NCBI GenBank assembly: GCA_918026815.1
Contig: CAKJVC010000123.1
Coordinates: 186,001 to 250,000 of the forward strand
Length of the DNA stretch: 64,000 bases
Direction of reading: 5' to 3'
Origin: Chalara sp. BL73
Lineage: Eukaryota; Ascomycota; Leotiomycetes; Helotiales
Part shown: in pieces, positions 47,771 through 59,700 of the stretch
Numbering within the stretch: the stretch's first letter is position 1
How the letters are laid out: the number at the start of each line of letters is the position of its first letter
The notes under the pieces: generated by a model
The model's input: the letters and a program-made list of their open reading frames with translations, nothing else
Told to the model about the DNA's origin: nothing
Database searches by the model: none
Position numbers and translations under genes: made by a program

Positions 47771-50560
47771 TTCTCCCAGGCTTATTATGCTTTCCTTAAT
47801 AGGTGCATGCTCTATTTCCGCATTCAGGGTTCTTTTTAGGGTTCTAGGCCGTCTTTTAGAGAGCAAGGCCGGATTTGCTAGCGACAGCAGTTCTTTTAAA
47901 GTAAATCTTTCGGGAATCGATTTCTGGGTCATAAGTTTTGCTAGCGAACTTTTATGACTGTAGCTAAGCTTGGCCAGCGCACTCGCTACAGTGGGCTTCA
48001 ATTTTTGAGCTTTCGTAGCCTTTCGCTCCAGGCTAGCTTTTTCCGGCTTTTTAGGCTTGTTCTCAGAAGAATCTTCTTGAAAACGTACCGTTTTTAGCTG
48101 CAGTGTTTTAACTACACCGTGCTTCGCTTGCTTTTGAAGCTTTTGCTGTAGTGTAAGTTTAGAATTATATAGTGCTTAACGCTTTGCTTTTCTGGTAGAT
48201 AGCCTGACTTCTACAGGCTTTATTCCGGCTTTTTTTGCAATGAAGTTTTGCACTTAAGCACTCGTTTTATCACTTAGCTCCGTTTCTGTTAGTATGTCGC
48301 TAGTCTTACAAACGTAAGTTTCAATGTTGTTAACTACGCTTTCTTTCTTGGCTTAAGCTCTTTTTTTACTAAACCGGGCTTTTTCTTTTAAGGCTCGTTT
48401 TCTATTTTCAGGAATGTAGCTAAATTTAGTATTGATAGTTCGCGCTATAACTTAGTCTCGGCGCGAAAAGTCGTTGCTGAACTGTATAAGTATTAAAGTC
48501 TTTCCGGCTTCCTAAAGTCTTAAACAAATATAGTAATCTTTATTAAACTCATGAATAACGCTTAGGCCAATAAACCTTTTGTAGTCGTAGCACTGGTTTA
48601 TATATTTATGAAGCTTTTAAGGTTTTATATTACTTAATTGCTGATTTTTGCACTACTTGCAAGTATCGTCATTTCGGAACTCTTTTTTCTTTGCGAATTC
48701 TTCGTAGCCGACTTTATATTCTTCAGCATAATCCTTTTCCAAATAGTTGAAGTTAGTTATTCGAGCTTTTTGCTAAGCTCGCTTTGCAACAATTTGCAAA
48801 ATTCGCAAACGTTCCAAGCTTTCTGTAATGTTGTTTATTTCCTGGTCCGTAACTAAACGGTTTTCTAGAAATTTTTTTTTAACAAAAAGCAAAACAGCTT
48901 TGTTGCGTTTTTCTAGTCTTAACGTCGAAAATGCCGAAGTTGCTGAGCGAGTTCCTTCAAACACAAATAGAGTGCTTATTTCCAGGCTATTAAACTCTGT
49001 AAGCAGCTTTCCTATTCTTTGTTTTTGTACTAAATCATCTATTTCTTTTAATACTGCACATCCGTTTTCAACGTACTTATAGACTTCTTTGTAAAGTCTA
49101 ATGCTTTCAGTACCCAGTTTCCTAAGCTTTGCCGCATATTTAAAAGCTTTTGCTCGCAGACTATAAAGCAGTCTATATAGAAACTTAAACGTCAGCATTT
49201 TGTCCGTAATAACTTTTCTTTCTAAGCATTTTGATCTCGCTTAGTTGAACTCTTTGCAATAGGAGTATATCTGCTTCTGTGTTACGTGACTTTGATCACC
49301 GATAGTTTTGAAATCTTTGACGTATTTGTCGAAGTATGCGATAGTATATAAAAGTTGCTCCGAGTCTTTGTACCGATACTTTTTCAACAGTTCCTGTTAA
49401 AAAGCTTCTCACGTCACAGTTAAGTCACTATACTCGCTTAGCTGTTCAATCTTTTTCTTTAGCTGCACCGAAGCGTACTCTGCCGCTTTTTTTTTTTTTT
49501 TTTTGTTATCCTGGATTCTATAATTCTTGAAGCTTCTGTTAAAAAACTTAAAGTACGCAGTAACCTCCTTACTGCTGAAAAAAGGACTGCTATATCCTCC
49601 AGGTACCGGCATAAGTTGAAAGTAAGCACGGTTATATACTCGGCTCGAGCTTGTAAAAGCAACCGATTGCTTTTTAAGCTTTTTATGCTTGTGTGATTTG
49701 TCGGAAAATGAGCTTGAAGTAAAATTTTTAAGCGTTGCCTTAAACTTCTCAACTGTAAATGTAGAAAACATTGTATGTAGTATAAGTGCTGTAACAGTAG
49801 TAATAAGTAAAAGATTGTTTTGTTAAAAAGCTTTTAAGCGTAAAGAAAAAAGTTGATATAACTAGTCGTTGCTGTCAAAGCAATCCATATACTTAATAGC
49901 ACGTAAAAATAGCAGTACAAAAAGCCTTTTTATAGTAAGTCTCTGTAACGCTCAAACTTTAATAACGTCCATTGTTTTGCCCGAAAGTTTGAAGCTTCTT
50001 TAGCGAAACTTCTATGCTGAAACTCTTTCAACAGAACCTTTTTATGCCGTTAATTAGCGTATAGCCCGGTTCATGCCGAAACTCTGTGGCTTTTTGCTTT
50101 CTGGTGTGACTTTGATCACCGTACTGAATTCCGGTACTCCTGAGCCTCTCACTTCCTGAGCGTTGTACAAGCGCTCGGCTTTAGCGTTTGCACGCTGACT
50201 TTTATTCTTAGAATGTCGTCCAAAAAAGTCGCTTGCTAACAGAAATCACTAACTGAATAGGTCTCTGTAGACTGTTGTAACGCTTTTCAAACTTCGCGCT
50301 GCTTTTTTAGAAGCTTGTAGCGTTCTTCCCTGTATTACAAAAGCATCGCTGTAGTGCTTTTTATCGAGTAGCCCGTCAGTAAAGCGTATTTGGAAAGTGT
50401 GCCGGTGCTCCTTTTTTTGCTTTCTCGCACTGCATATCGCGTTTATAAGCTTCGCTGTTGCTACAGAAAGTGCCTGATCTCCTGCGTAAGTCACCAAAAT
50501 ACATGTGGCGGGGAACATGCTGAAAGCAAGAACAGCAACAGGATTTAGCACAAAACTCAT
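47771..50560 (-). pseudogene. Copy B gag and pre-protease remnants
   Basis: Minus-strand segments at 50560-50249 (LTR-initiated frame), 49771-49409 (capsid-like), 49198-48773 (helical gag) and 48001-47771 (linker before protease) align one to one with copy A. Stop codons and numerous Lys/Phe/Ile replacements indicate transition-type decay. The linker ends where copy A is inserted and resumes at 37180. Confidence 0.85.
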
Positions 50561-50813
50561 AGGCGTGATAGCGGTGGCTGTAGCATACTAGAAAAAGCAC
50601 CGGCGAGCCTAAGCTCTATATAATAGATAAACGTTAATAGCTTATAAGGGTGTAAAATATAAAAGGGTGGAAAAGTGTGTTGTATTAATGATGATGCGCC
50701 TCCTTACCGGAAGCGCAGGTTATATACAACTCATGCTCCTCAGGTCACATGACTGACCACTCATGAGTATCACGTGACAGAGTGTGAAAGGAAAGAAAAT
50801 CGTCCCCACCACA
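50504..50813 (-). repeat. 5' LTR of copy B
   Basis: 310 bp. It carries runs such as TACTAGAAAAAGC where the other copies have TACTGGAGAGAGC, i.e. clustered G-to-A changes. Confidence 0.92.
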
Positions 50814-50817
50814 GTAT
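50814..50817 (+). repeat. Target duplication GTAT of retrotransposon B (right)
   Basis: Matches 29642-29645. Confidence 0.85.
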
Positions 50818-51189
50818 GCTTTTTTTCAATTTTAGCTTATATTTCTTTACGTTTATTTTCCGTGTGCTTGTTGCTGTTTTTTACAAACTTCGATTTTAGT
50901 TTACTATACTCGTTTTTTTCTTTTTTTGCTTTATTATTTAGCTATACTATAATTTTTTTATTTGTTCAATTAGCTTGATTTGCTATAATATTACTTATAA
51001 AGTTACGTCGTTTTTTAAGTATATAAAATAGCTGTTTTTTTAAAACTTTTAGTCGCGGAATAGTTCATTTCCGAATTTTGCAGTATTTTATTAGTCGTAC
51101 AGTAAAGTGCTAAACTAGCTAAGCTGCTTTTTTAGCTAAATAAACTTGCATTAAAACTTTTAGCTTGTTTAGAAATAGCTGTTTAAACA

Positions 51190-51810
51190 TAGTAAACATT
51201 GTAAACGCTACAAATACAAAAAACGCTATAGTTATAGTAAACTTTATAAACTTTGTAAATACAAAAAACGCTACAGTTATAAAAAATTTTATAAGCTTTA
51301 TAAATACAAAAAACGCTACAGTTATAGTAAACTTTATAAACTTTGTAAATACAAAAAATGCTACAAATACCGTAAACGCTGTAAATGCTGTAAGTACAAA
51401 AAATGCTACAAGCACTATAAACGCTGTAAGCGCTGTAAATATAAAAAATGCTACAAGCACCGTAAACGCTATAAGCGCTGTAAATACAAAAAACGCTTTA
51501 AGCACCGTAAACGCTGTAAGCGCTGTAAATACAAAAAACGCTATAAACACAATAAACGCTGTAAGCGCTATAAATACAAAGAATGCTATAACTATTGTAA
51601 ACGCTGTAAGCGCTGTAAATCTAAAAAATACTATAGCTATTATAAACGCTGTAAACGTTGTAAATACAAAAAATGCTACAATTATTGTAAACGCTGTAAA
51701 CGCTGTAAATCTAAAAAATGCTACAGTTATTGTAAACGCTGTAAATACTGTAAATACAAAAAATGCTACAAGCATAATAAACGCTGTAAACGCTGTAAGC
51801 GCTAGTAGCT
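51190..51810. repeat. 45-bp minisatellite, about 13-14 units
   Basis: Degenerate tandem units based on GTAAACGCTGTAAATACAAA and AATGCTACAGTTATT repeat with a 45-bp period. Because 45 is divisible by three and the unit lacks stops, long frames open on both strands: 15-residue repeats such as NTKNATSTVNAVSAV on plus and VAFFVFTALTAFTVL on minus. Left-hand units (51230-51355) form a variant subfamily with TTTATAAACTTTG. Confidence 0.85.
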
Positions 51811-53106
51811 GCTTTGCTTTTATGTTTATATTAAAAAAAATTTAATTTTGTTTAGCAATTAATACTTGTAGTTTTACTAAACAATTAAAGCTGTTTATTG
51901 TATATTTTTTTCTATAGTATACTAAATATTTAAACAGCTGTTTTACAAGTAGCTTTTTACTTGTAAAAAAAATACGGCTTATACGAGCTATTCGCAAGTT
52001 AGCTGTATTTTGTTTACTAGCTCGCAGCAAGTTAAAAAGTAGCTATAAAATACTTTAACAGTTTTAATATTAGTATTTGTAAAAATTTAACGAAATAAAG
52101 CTATTTGTAAACTTTTTTATATTATATATATATATACAAAGCAAGCTTATTAACTGTATAAAGCTTTTTGTACAAAACTGTAAAAACAGTAAAACAAGCT
52201 GTAAATACTGCTGTACAAATCGAAATGCGTACTATATAATAACTTCGAAACAGTTTTAAAATAGCTTTATGTTTATATTAAAAAGTGCTCGGTTTTGTTG
52301 TATAGCTGTACAAGTTAACACAGTTGTAATTTAGTTAATTACAGCCGTTTTAATAAATAGTTATAACGAATAAAAGTTTTTTTTAGTTTTTTAGTTTTTT
52401 AAATAACGCTTAATATATGCGTAAACACTTTTAATACGTAACGTAATTCGAATACTAAAATGTAAATATTAATTTATTTAAACTGCAATTAAACGCTTTT
52501 TTTAACTAAGCTTTAATTATTTATTTTATAAGTATATTACATATTGCTAAGTTTTAAAAGTTAAATATTAAATTTAAAATTTAAGCTAATACTTATTAAA
52601 TTTTTTAATTGTACGTGCTTAAATAACTGTACGCTAAACAGTTTTAAATACTAGCTAGTTTTCGTTTTTAACTATATTTTTATACTTAGCAACAACACAT
52701 TAATTAACGTGCTAAATATAAAGTAGTGTAAAAGTATATAAAAATACTTTTTTTAAAGCATTTTTTTAAGTTTAGTTACTGTTTATAATTATAACGGCAA
52801 GCTTAATTTTAAGCTTTTAAAAACAATAAAATGCTTATACAAAGTTTTTTTTTGTTTCGTTTAGTAAAAAGCAAAACTTAATTAAAAATGTTATATTTAA
52901 ACTTGTAATACTTATAAAATAAATTAGTATAAAAATTAGTATTGTAACAAATAAAAAACAGCAGAAAAAATTGCAATATAACAAGTAAAATACGTAACTG
53001 CAATAGTAATATATTAATATTAAAAGTATACTTGTCCGTTTAGCAAATAAACTTAAGCTTGTTTTTTTTTTAAAAAGTTTTAACTGCTTTTTATATTTTT
53101 TCAACT

Positions 53107-53335
53107 GTACTGTAGCTGTTAGTCTGTAGCTGCTATAACTAAGCTTGTAACTAAGTTTATAGCTATTATAACTGTATGCTTGCTATAACTGTATACTTGT
53201 AATTGCTATAGCTGTATATTTATAGCTGTTATAGCTATATGTTTATAGTTGCTATAACTGTATACTTGTAGTTGCTATAGCTGTATACTTATAGCTGCTA
53301 TAACTGTACGTTTATAACTGTTTATAAACGAAGCA
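53107..53335. repeat. Degenerate tandem repeat of GCTATAACTGTATACTTGTAG-like units
   Basis: Roughly 27-30 bp units alternate between GCTATAACTGTATACTTGTA and GCTATAGCTGTATACTTATA. The array is part of the AT-rich interior and has no coding content. Confidence 0.65.
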
Positions 53336-54316
53336 TGCCGTTTACAGCTTGTTAGTTTATAAACTGTTATAAAATCCGTTTTTAACCGGCTTTAACTGTT
53401 ACAAATATAAATAAAAATATAAAAGCTTACTAATTATATAAAAAAATAACATATTAAATTTGTTGGTTTTGTATATATTATTAACGAGTATAACGTTTTA
53501 GTTAGTTTAAGCAAATTGAATTAACTAAAAATAAACAATAAAAAAGTAACAAGTTCGATTTGTAGCTGTAATATTAATATTAAAGTATATTTTTTTGTTT
53601 TTAAAATGTTAAAACAAAACATTATTTGCAAAAAACTTATATTTTTGCTTTTTTTTAAAAAAAGCATTTAAGTTGTATATATTATACAGTTAAAAAAAAG
53701 CAGTTGTTATTTCACGTAAATATATAATTGCTTAATTTAGCTTAATTCTTATAAATATATATATATTTTTTTTTTTAAATTATTATATAATATTAAACTT
53801 ACTTGCGTTATAAAAAAATTTAGCTTAGTTTATTTTTGCTTGTACTAGTTTTCGATATGCTAAATAAAAACTAATTGACTAGCTTAAAAAATAATTATGT
53901 ATATTATATTCTGTGTTAAACTTATAACAAAGTTTTTATTGTGTATTTGTATATTGTATAACTACTATTAAAAACTAGCAGTTTGTTTTTCGAGTAGTTG
54001 TTTGTTGTTTACGTGCTTATAAATAGCTTTGTAAATAGTTTTCTAGCAGTAGCGGTTCGCAACAATTGCAATTATAAAATACTTTTATTTTAAAACCGTT
54101 ATTAATTTTTTTAAACTGTTCAATTCGAAAAGTATAGTAATACTATACTGCTTAAATTTGAATTGAAGCATATAGCTTTTTTTTAAAGCTGTAAATAGCT
54201 TTTGGAAGCAGTAGCATAAATATAAAAAGTGTAGTAAGCAATTGTAATATTAGCAAAAGCTGCGGCGACAGTAAAAGTTGAATATTCATTGTTGTAATGT
54301 AATCGTGTCTGGTGGA

Positions 54317-54441
54317 GCATCAATTGCAGGTAAAATTACAGTGCAAATAAGTGTAGAACGCGACGCGAGATCATTTTGGTGGTGTGGTGTCGTGCTTACG
54401 TCAGCTCTAAACTGACACCAGGTGTCAGTGTATTGCTACCC
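54317..54441 (-). repeat. Right terminal inverted repeat of the outer element
   Basis: 125 bp, the reverse complement of 29456-29581. It ends GCTACCC, directly followed by the duplicated GAATGTCAG. Confidence 0.9.
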
Positions 54442-54450
54442 GAATGTCAG
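54442..54450 (+). repeat. Right target-site duplication of the outer element
   Basis: GAATGTCAG, identical to 28788-28796. Confidence 0.9.
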
Positions 54451-55637
54451 GAATTGGCTTACGTAATAGGCCAAGGAATTAGAAAATCTCTTACATGTCT
54501 ACAACGTAGATATAGATCATACAATACAAGCACACAACAACCCGTATTCTATTGACGTGATACCTCTCTCAATATCATATTTCTGACACCGAAAGGGGCC
54601 CACAACTCTTCACGTGACTAGTTACATGCGTTCCAACAACAACTCATGCGGGGGATTTTTCCTGGACTCCTTCCATTGCTAGGCAGTCCGTACTATTTGC
54701 AGAACGCGGTCCACGCACTTCGTGTTGAAATTGAATTTGACGAGTTCAAAGACCATGAAAACATAGGGGTGTAGAAGTGTGGGGAAGGAGGTAGGTGCAG
54801 GTTCTGGAGGTGATGGGTGCAGGAAAACACAACCGATATTTAGCAATTCTTCAATTTGAGATAAGACTAAACCAATAAAGCTGTCTACTTATCATGAGGA
54901 ATAAACTCGCATAGACTCCTATTCTACATTCTGCATCTTCGAGGAGACTTTCTTGTGTTTATCTATTAAAAAGGGGAGCGGATCAATCTTATGCCATCGT
55001 CTAGAGCCGCGAGTTTTTGGCCCCTTGAGCTACTGTAGTTTGAGGAAAAGTTCGAAGCCATTAATTCAACGTTTGCCACAGGAACGTGATACGAGGAGTC
55101 GGTTCATTTGGCTCCAATACTGGTAAAGCAACTTCTCTCCTTGACCTTGTTCACTCCTTTCTACACATTCAGCGCTAGCTGGTCAGTGACTTTCCTGGAA
55201 GGAGATGCGTTGCTTGAAAACAGTTGTATCTTGTTGAGAGATACTGTAGAAGCCCTCGATGATCGTCGATTAGTGTTGAGCTCAACAGGGTGATGAAGAG
55301 TTCACTACTAAGCATTGTCTGAACTGTAGATTCCATTGCGTTCACACTATTACGCAGGCTGACTCGGGCTTTGCTCCGGTATGCTCAGGCTCGGCTCAGG
55401 TTAAAGCAGCATTTGCTCACGTCCGGAGACTACAAGGGAACCAGCGAAATGGAATATTAACCTGAGTCTATGGGTACCGAGCTGAAGATGCTCGCTTATG
55501 ATAACTACGAACAGCAATTGTACATTTCTACAATTCACGCAGCTGAAGCCAAGAGAGGAGTAAAAAATTTGAGGCTCTTTCTCTCTCTAGCATAAATGCG
55601 AGGATGTAATGCATTTACAACATCCCTATCGCCCAAC
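54451..55637. other. Gene-free interval after the transposon block
   Basis: Ordinary composition returns at once after the duplication. A short plus-strand frame at 55108-55293 has no domain. A GGCTCGG/CTCAGG-rich patch at 55360-55400 resembles the one at 27455-27545 on the other side. The last part is upstream of the wall-protein gene. Confidence 0.4.
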
Positions 55638-56273
55638 ATGAAGGCAACAACCCTCGCTATCCTCCTCTCCATCACCCAAATCCTAACAGCGAACAACCCT
55701 CTCGATTTCGACGACTGGGTTACCGAATGCGCATCCTTCGTCGACACAGCCTATTCATCCTGCGGCGGTAGTTCAGCAACCTCATCCGAACTCCTAGCAT
55801 GTCTCTGCGGCTCCGTCGGCGTTGATCTCGAGCTCTGCATCGGCACAGATTGCCTGCCCGTCTCATACATAGACGGTGGACTTATTTCCGCCGCACATTC
55901 CGACCTCTGCGAAGCTCTCACGCCTGATTCTTCAACGAAGACTTCATCATCTGACGACGAGACAAGTACTACAAGTTATTACTCCACTTCGACAGCTTAT
56001 TCGTATGATTCTGATTCTGATTCCACTACGAGTTACACGTATTCCTCGACTTCGAGCGACTCTTATTCCTACTCTTATTCCTCAACTTCAGGCTTATCGT
56101 TTGCTACTGGGAGTTCTTCTTCGACTGGTACTGGATTCTCGACGGCGACTTCGAGCTCGAGTTCTGCGGTTTCTACGAGTAATAGTGCGGGTGCTACGCC
56201 TGTGTCTCCTGTTTTGAAATATCTTCTGGGTGGAATGCTTGCCGGTGGTCTTTTTTTGGGTGTTGGACTTTGA
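55638..56273 (+). CDS. GPI-anchored Ser/Thr-rich cell-wall protein
   Basis: The start is placed at the ATG at 55638, because it puts a signal peptide (MKATTLAILLSITQILTA) at the N-terminus; an in-frame ATG at 55596 would add 14 residues and spoil the signal. The 211-residue product has a cysteine-bearing domain (seven Cys, residues about 25-95), then a long Ser/Thr/Tyr-rich stalk with YSSTS- and DSDS-type repeats, and a C-terminal hydrophobic tail after a small-residue region (NSAGATP), the standard signal for GPI anchoring. It probably resides in the plasma membrane or wall. Cysteine spacing does not match the eight-Cys CFEM pattern. Confidence 0.8.
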   Translation: MKATTLAILLSITQILTANNPLDFDDWVTECASFVDTAYSSCGGSSATSSELLACLCGSVGVDLELCIGTDCLPVSYIDGGLISAAHSDLCEALTPDSSTKTSSSDDETSTTSYYSTSTAYSYDSDSDSTTSYTYSSTSSDSYSYSYSSTSGLSFATGSSSSTGTGFSTATSSSSSAVSTSNSAGATPVSPVLKYLLGGMLAGGLFLGVGL

Positions 56274-56755
56274 AATATGTGTTGTTAGTGGGCTGTACTG
56301 TGGGATGGGGAGTTATGCATGATTTTTCTTGTTGTGAATACTTTTGAATAGACGCCAACCTGGAAGGACTTTGAGGGGATTACGCGTTTTCTATTTTGCG
56401 CAGGAGGTGACTCTGGGTATTCAAAGTTTTTGAGGGACCAGGTGGGAGGAAATAATATGGCTTTTTAGCCAACACTGTATCGTACACTGTGGGGGTACGG
56501 ACTCAGTGTTGGTCAGTTATCATGAAATGATATATAGATTTCAAGATACGGCGGATTTGTGTTTAATTATGTCTCATTGTGTCAATTGTGCTCCTCTGCA
56601 ATATTCTGCGCCGTGTAAAAGTGGATTCTCGCTTAATTCATAACTAAATGTATGTACCCCTCACCCGCCTCTGATTACTCGCTTGAATTTCGCCTATCAC
56701 TAAACCATAACACAATAATAAACACCCTATCCAACAAAAGACTAAAATACACCCA
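56274..56755. other. Convergent intergenic region
   Basis: Lies between the stop of the wall-protein gene and the stop of the large GTPase gene. No signal beyond probable 3' ends. Confidence 0.4.
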
Positions 56756-59700
56756 TTAAAACATCCTACGAAATCTAGAGACAATAGAAGTGTTTTCAGG
56801 CTTAGAATTTGTATGACTATGACTATAATTCCGTCCGTAAGCCGGCGAAGTTCGTTGAACAATCTCTTCCGCCACACGATGAGTATGAGCCATTTGAGCC
56901 TGAGATACCGGTACGGGCTTCTTCTGGATATTTTTACCCGGCACCTTGCGTCGCACTGTATATGAGATTTCTCTGTAGGTAGACTGATGAGCCGTCGAAA
57001 TCCCCTGCTTCAAGTCCTTCAAAGTCGAGCCAAAATGCTTCAGGTTGAAGAGCTGATTCACCATGCGGTCGATGGCAGCCTCGCTCAGATTATCCCAGTT
57101 CGCGCCCGAGCTCATGTTTCGCATTATCACCTCTATGGCTTCCTTGTGCTTATGACGTTCTTCGGTGAGTGATAGGAGTCGCTTGTCGTTACCTCCTTGC
57201 TGGACTTTCATCTGCTCTTCTTTGATCCGGTAGTCCATGTAGGCTATCAGAGCATCGTTGTAAGGTGCCAAGGAGTACTTTCTCAAAAACACCCCGAACT
57301 TTGCGGCTGCATCGCGGATGATCTCGCGCTCTTGCTTGTACTCGTTTATACGTTGCTCATGCTGTGCCAAGGCGGTTTCTCGCAAAGTCACGTCGTTGGC
57401 GTGACTCCTCAATTTGGCTTCGATAGTGTTATCCTTAGCCGTTACCGTCTCTTCGACAAGCTCATAGAGGACATGTAGATGTTCCTGCCAGTGATGTCCG
57501 CATTCCCTGCAGATGGCACCATCAAACGCGGCGCAGTTCATGAGCCCAGGAGGCGCCAGTTGATCAGCTGGGACATCGGAGAGCCAGCAAGCAGGGTGAC
57601 AGTGAGATTTATATACGGTTACCAGTGTATTGTCATCCTTACCGTCACTTCTCAGATCAGTGCAGCTACCATTACCACAAACAGTACGGTGCATATCCAG
57701 AGGAACTGCATTCATCTGAACCTTTTGGACCATAAGCCGGTTTCGAAGTTGATCGCCACTTAACCGAGTATCTTGTAGCTCTTGCACTTTGTCTTCCGTA
57801 ATGGCGATGTTTGACTCAATCACTTGAGTGATCTCAGCCATAGGCTTCGTCAATTCAGAAATTACTTGACGGGCTCCATTCAGGCTCAGGGTGTTCTTGA
57901 CTTTGTGCGGAGGATTTGACTTGAAGTGGTTGATAAGTCGAATACTCTCATCTCGAGAATGCTTCCAACTCCGATCGAAATCCAACTTATTTGGCATAGT
58001 TACATCTGACTTGAAAGCTGCCAAATATCGAAAGCTCTCAGAGTCAAAACAGTAAGTTGTTGGAGTCTTGAGTTCTAGGCCAATATCTGGATGCTGGAAG
58101 AGTAATGCCTTCAGTGGTCCGTATGTGTCACCAGGCGTATAATTCGAGATTCGCGTATTAGTGAAGCCAAACGCCATATTTTTTGATGCGTTGTGATGTA
58201 GATGTGTTAACAGCTCTTTTATACAATAGCTAAAGGTGATAGTTAAGCGTGCCGCATTAGACTTGAGCAATATCAGGATGCCATGAAGCTCATCATACCC
58301 ACTTAGAGTGGATAAGATGTCAGCCATGTTTTGTCTATCGAAGTCCACTCCTCGCGTGTCCCCCATTCCTGGAGTGTCTATAAGACGGACTGTCACGATC
58401 GAGTCACCCATATTGAACGTTACTGGATAAACTGTGGTTCGTTGAGTTGCAGAATCGCCGGCGGACCCATCCTTTTCGTCGTCTCTGGCACCGATCTTGA
58501 TTCGCTTCTCTACGATAGGGTGATCTGGGTTATCCCTATCCATGAGCTGGGTCGAGAATGAACATGGAATAACATAGTTGAGTTTATCTGCAGCCATCGC
58601 TTCGTCAAGAGTGTCAAATTCCAAGTAATTGACAAGAGCATTGATGAATGTTGATTTGCCAACACCAGTTTCGCCAAGAATCAGGATATTGAGATAATTT
58701 GATTGAAGAAGACCCTGAAGTAACTGAAGTAACTTTTTGGGGTCGTAGGGTAAATAATTCGGGCCATGTAGATCGTTGTTGCATTTGAACAGGTAGTTTG
58801 AATACAAACTTCTTCCACAATCACAGTAGATGTATTGATCCGAGAAACCAAACTCGACAGGCGCCTCACAACGCGGGCATATCCATTCCCGAATCTTGGC
58901 CACGGTGCACTTGGGCCCGGGACATGCAATAGTTACATGCCGGCGCTGAATTGGCTTCTGGATACCCTCAGTCTCTACTTTTTCATGGTCGCATTGAGCG
59001 AAACACTTGTCGGCGATGAAATTCTTGTACACAAGGTAATCCTGGGTAACCTCTTGTCCACCTTGAAATAACCCGATGCGGACTTTGTCGAAATTGATTG
59101 CTGTCACCTCACAGTCAACGATGGCAATAGTGACTTTTGGGTCTCGATTTTTGAGTAACTCGAAGAGTAGTTCTTGGTTACCAAGCCATGTATCAGATTC
59201 CATAGAGTGTTGAGTGAAGAAAAAGACATAGGCTTCTCTGTCAGGATCTTGTGGAAGTACTCTGCTTAGGCTCAAGCCATTATGCCCAACATATCTCGCT
59301 CCTTGAGAAACTGCTTTGGTAATGAAATCGATCGATCTTCGAAATGATGCACCCAAATTCCCAAGGCTTCTCGGAGATAAATCTCCTTCTTGAAAATCAG
59401 CTAGCAATGTCCACAAAGCAGCTGGATCTGAACCACCTCTGACAGCTTGTATATTCTGAGCAAGATGGGCCTTTAGCTTCTCCACTGCTGTTCGGTGTCC
59501 TTGCTGACGATTTAAAACTTGTTGTAGGGAGTTTGGTGGTAGATATTGCTCGTTGGCTTGCACCTTTCTTTCAAGGACAGCTAAGCCCCGGCCACAGGTT
59601 TGAAACTCGCTGAAAAGACGAACGAACCCGTTTGTACAATCTACTGCTGGGGGTACGAATTTTCCAGTGCGAGAAAGGATCAAAGGCGGACTGAGGAAGA

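Larger units (their letters stand above)
29646..50813 (-). mobile_element. Ty3/gypsy LTR retrotransposon, copy B (RIP-decayed, split by copy A)
   Basis: The element is bounded by 310-bp LTRs and the GTAT duplication. Reading on the minus strand the order is LTR, gag remnants, protease, RT, RNase H, integrase, long 3' region, LTR, as expected for Ty3/gypsy. Subtracting the inserted copy A and its 4-bp duplication leaves 10,582 bp, exactly the length of A. Compared with A, its protein traces show many Gly-to-Ser/Glu, Glu-to-Lys, Asp-to-Asn, Val-to-Ile and Pro-to-Ser/Phe changes, all consistent with G-to-A and C-to-T transitions. It cannot encode working proteins. Confidence 0.93.
50818..54316. 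other. AT-rich interior of the outer element
   Basis: About 3.5 kb dominated by TA-rich words, poly-A/T runs and short repeats, with no transposase motif in any frame. The composition is what strong RIP leaves behind. A minisatellite (51190-51810) and a shorter repeat array (53107-53335) are the only ordered structures I see. Confidence 0.65.
28797..54441. mobile_element. Outer Mutator-like (MULE-type) DNA transposon, nested with LTR elements
   Basis: The termini are inverted copies beginning GGGTAGCAATACACTGACAC, and the flanks carry a 9-bp duplication. Terminal repeats extend 125-126 bp when the inner left copy (29456-29581) is compared with the right end (54317-54441). An 8-10 bp duplication with long inverted repeats is the hallmark of the Mutator superfamily. 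After removing the inserted retrotransposons (29646-50813 plus one 4-bp duplication) about 4.5 kb of outer element remains, nearly all extremely AT-rich. No transposase frame survives, so it is either non-autonomous or erased by RIP. The superfamily call rests on duplication length and repeat structure only. Confidence 0.8.

Noticed and set aside
51119..51845. Two long opposing frames (about 220 codons each) as protein-coding genes
   Set aside because: Both arise from the 45-bp period being a multiple of three with a stop-free unit. They lie in gene-free AT-rich transposon DNA with no plausible gene context.
28797..54441. Starship-type giant element
   Set aside because: No tyrosine recombinase captain gene, and the ends are long inverted repeats with a 9-bp duplication. 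The large size comes from nested retrotransposons.
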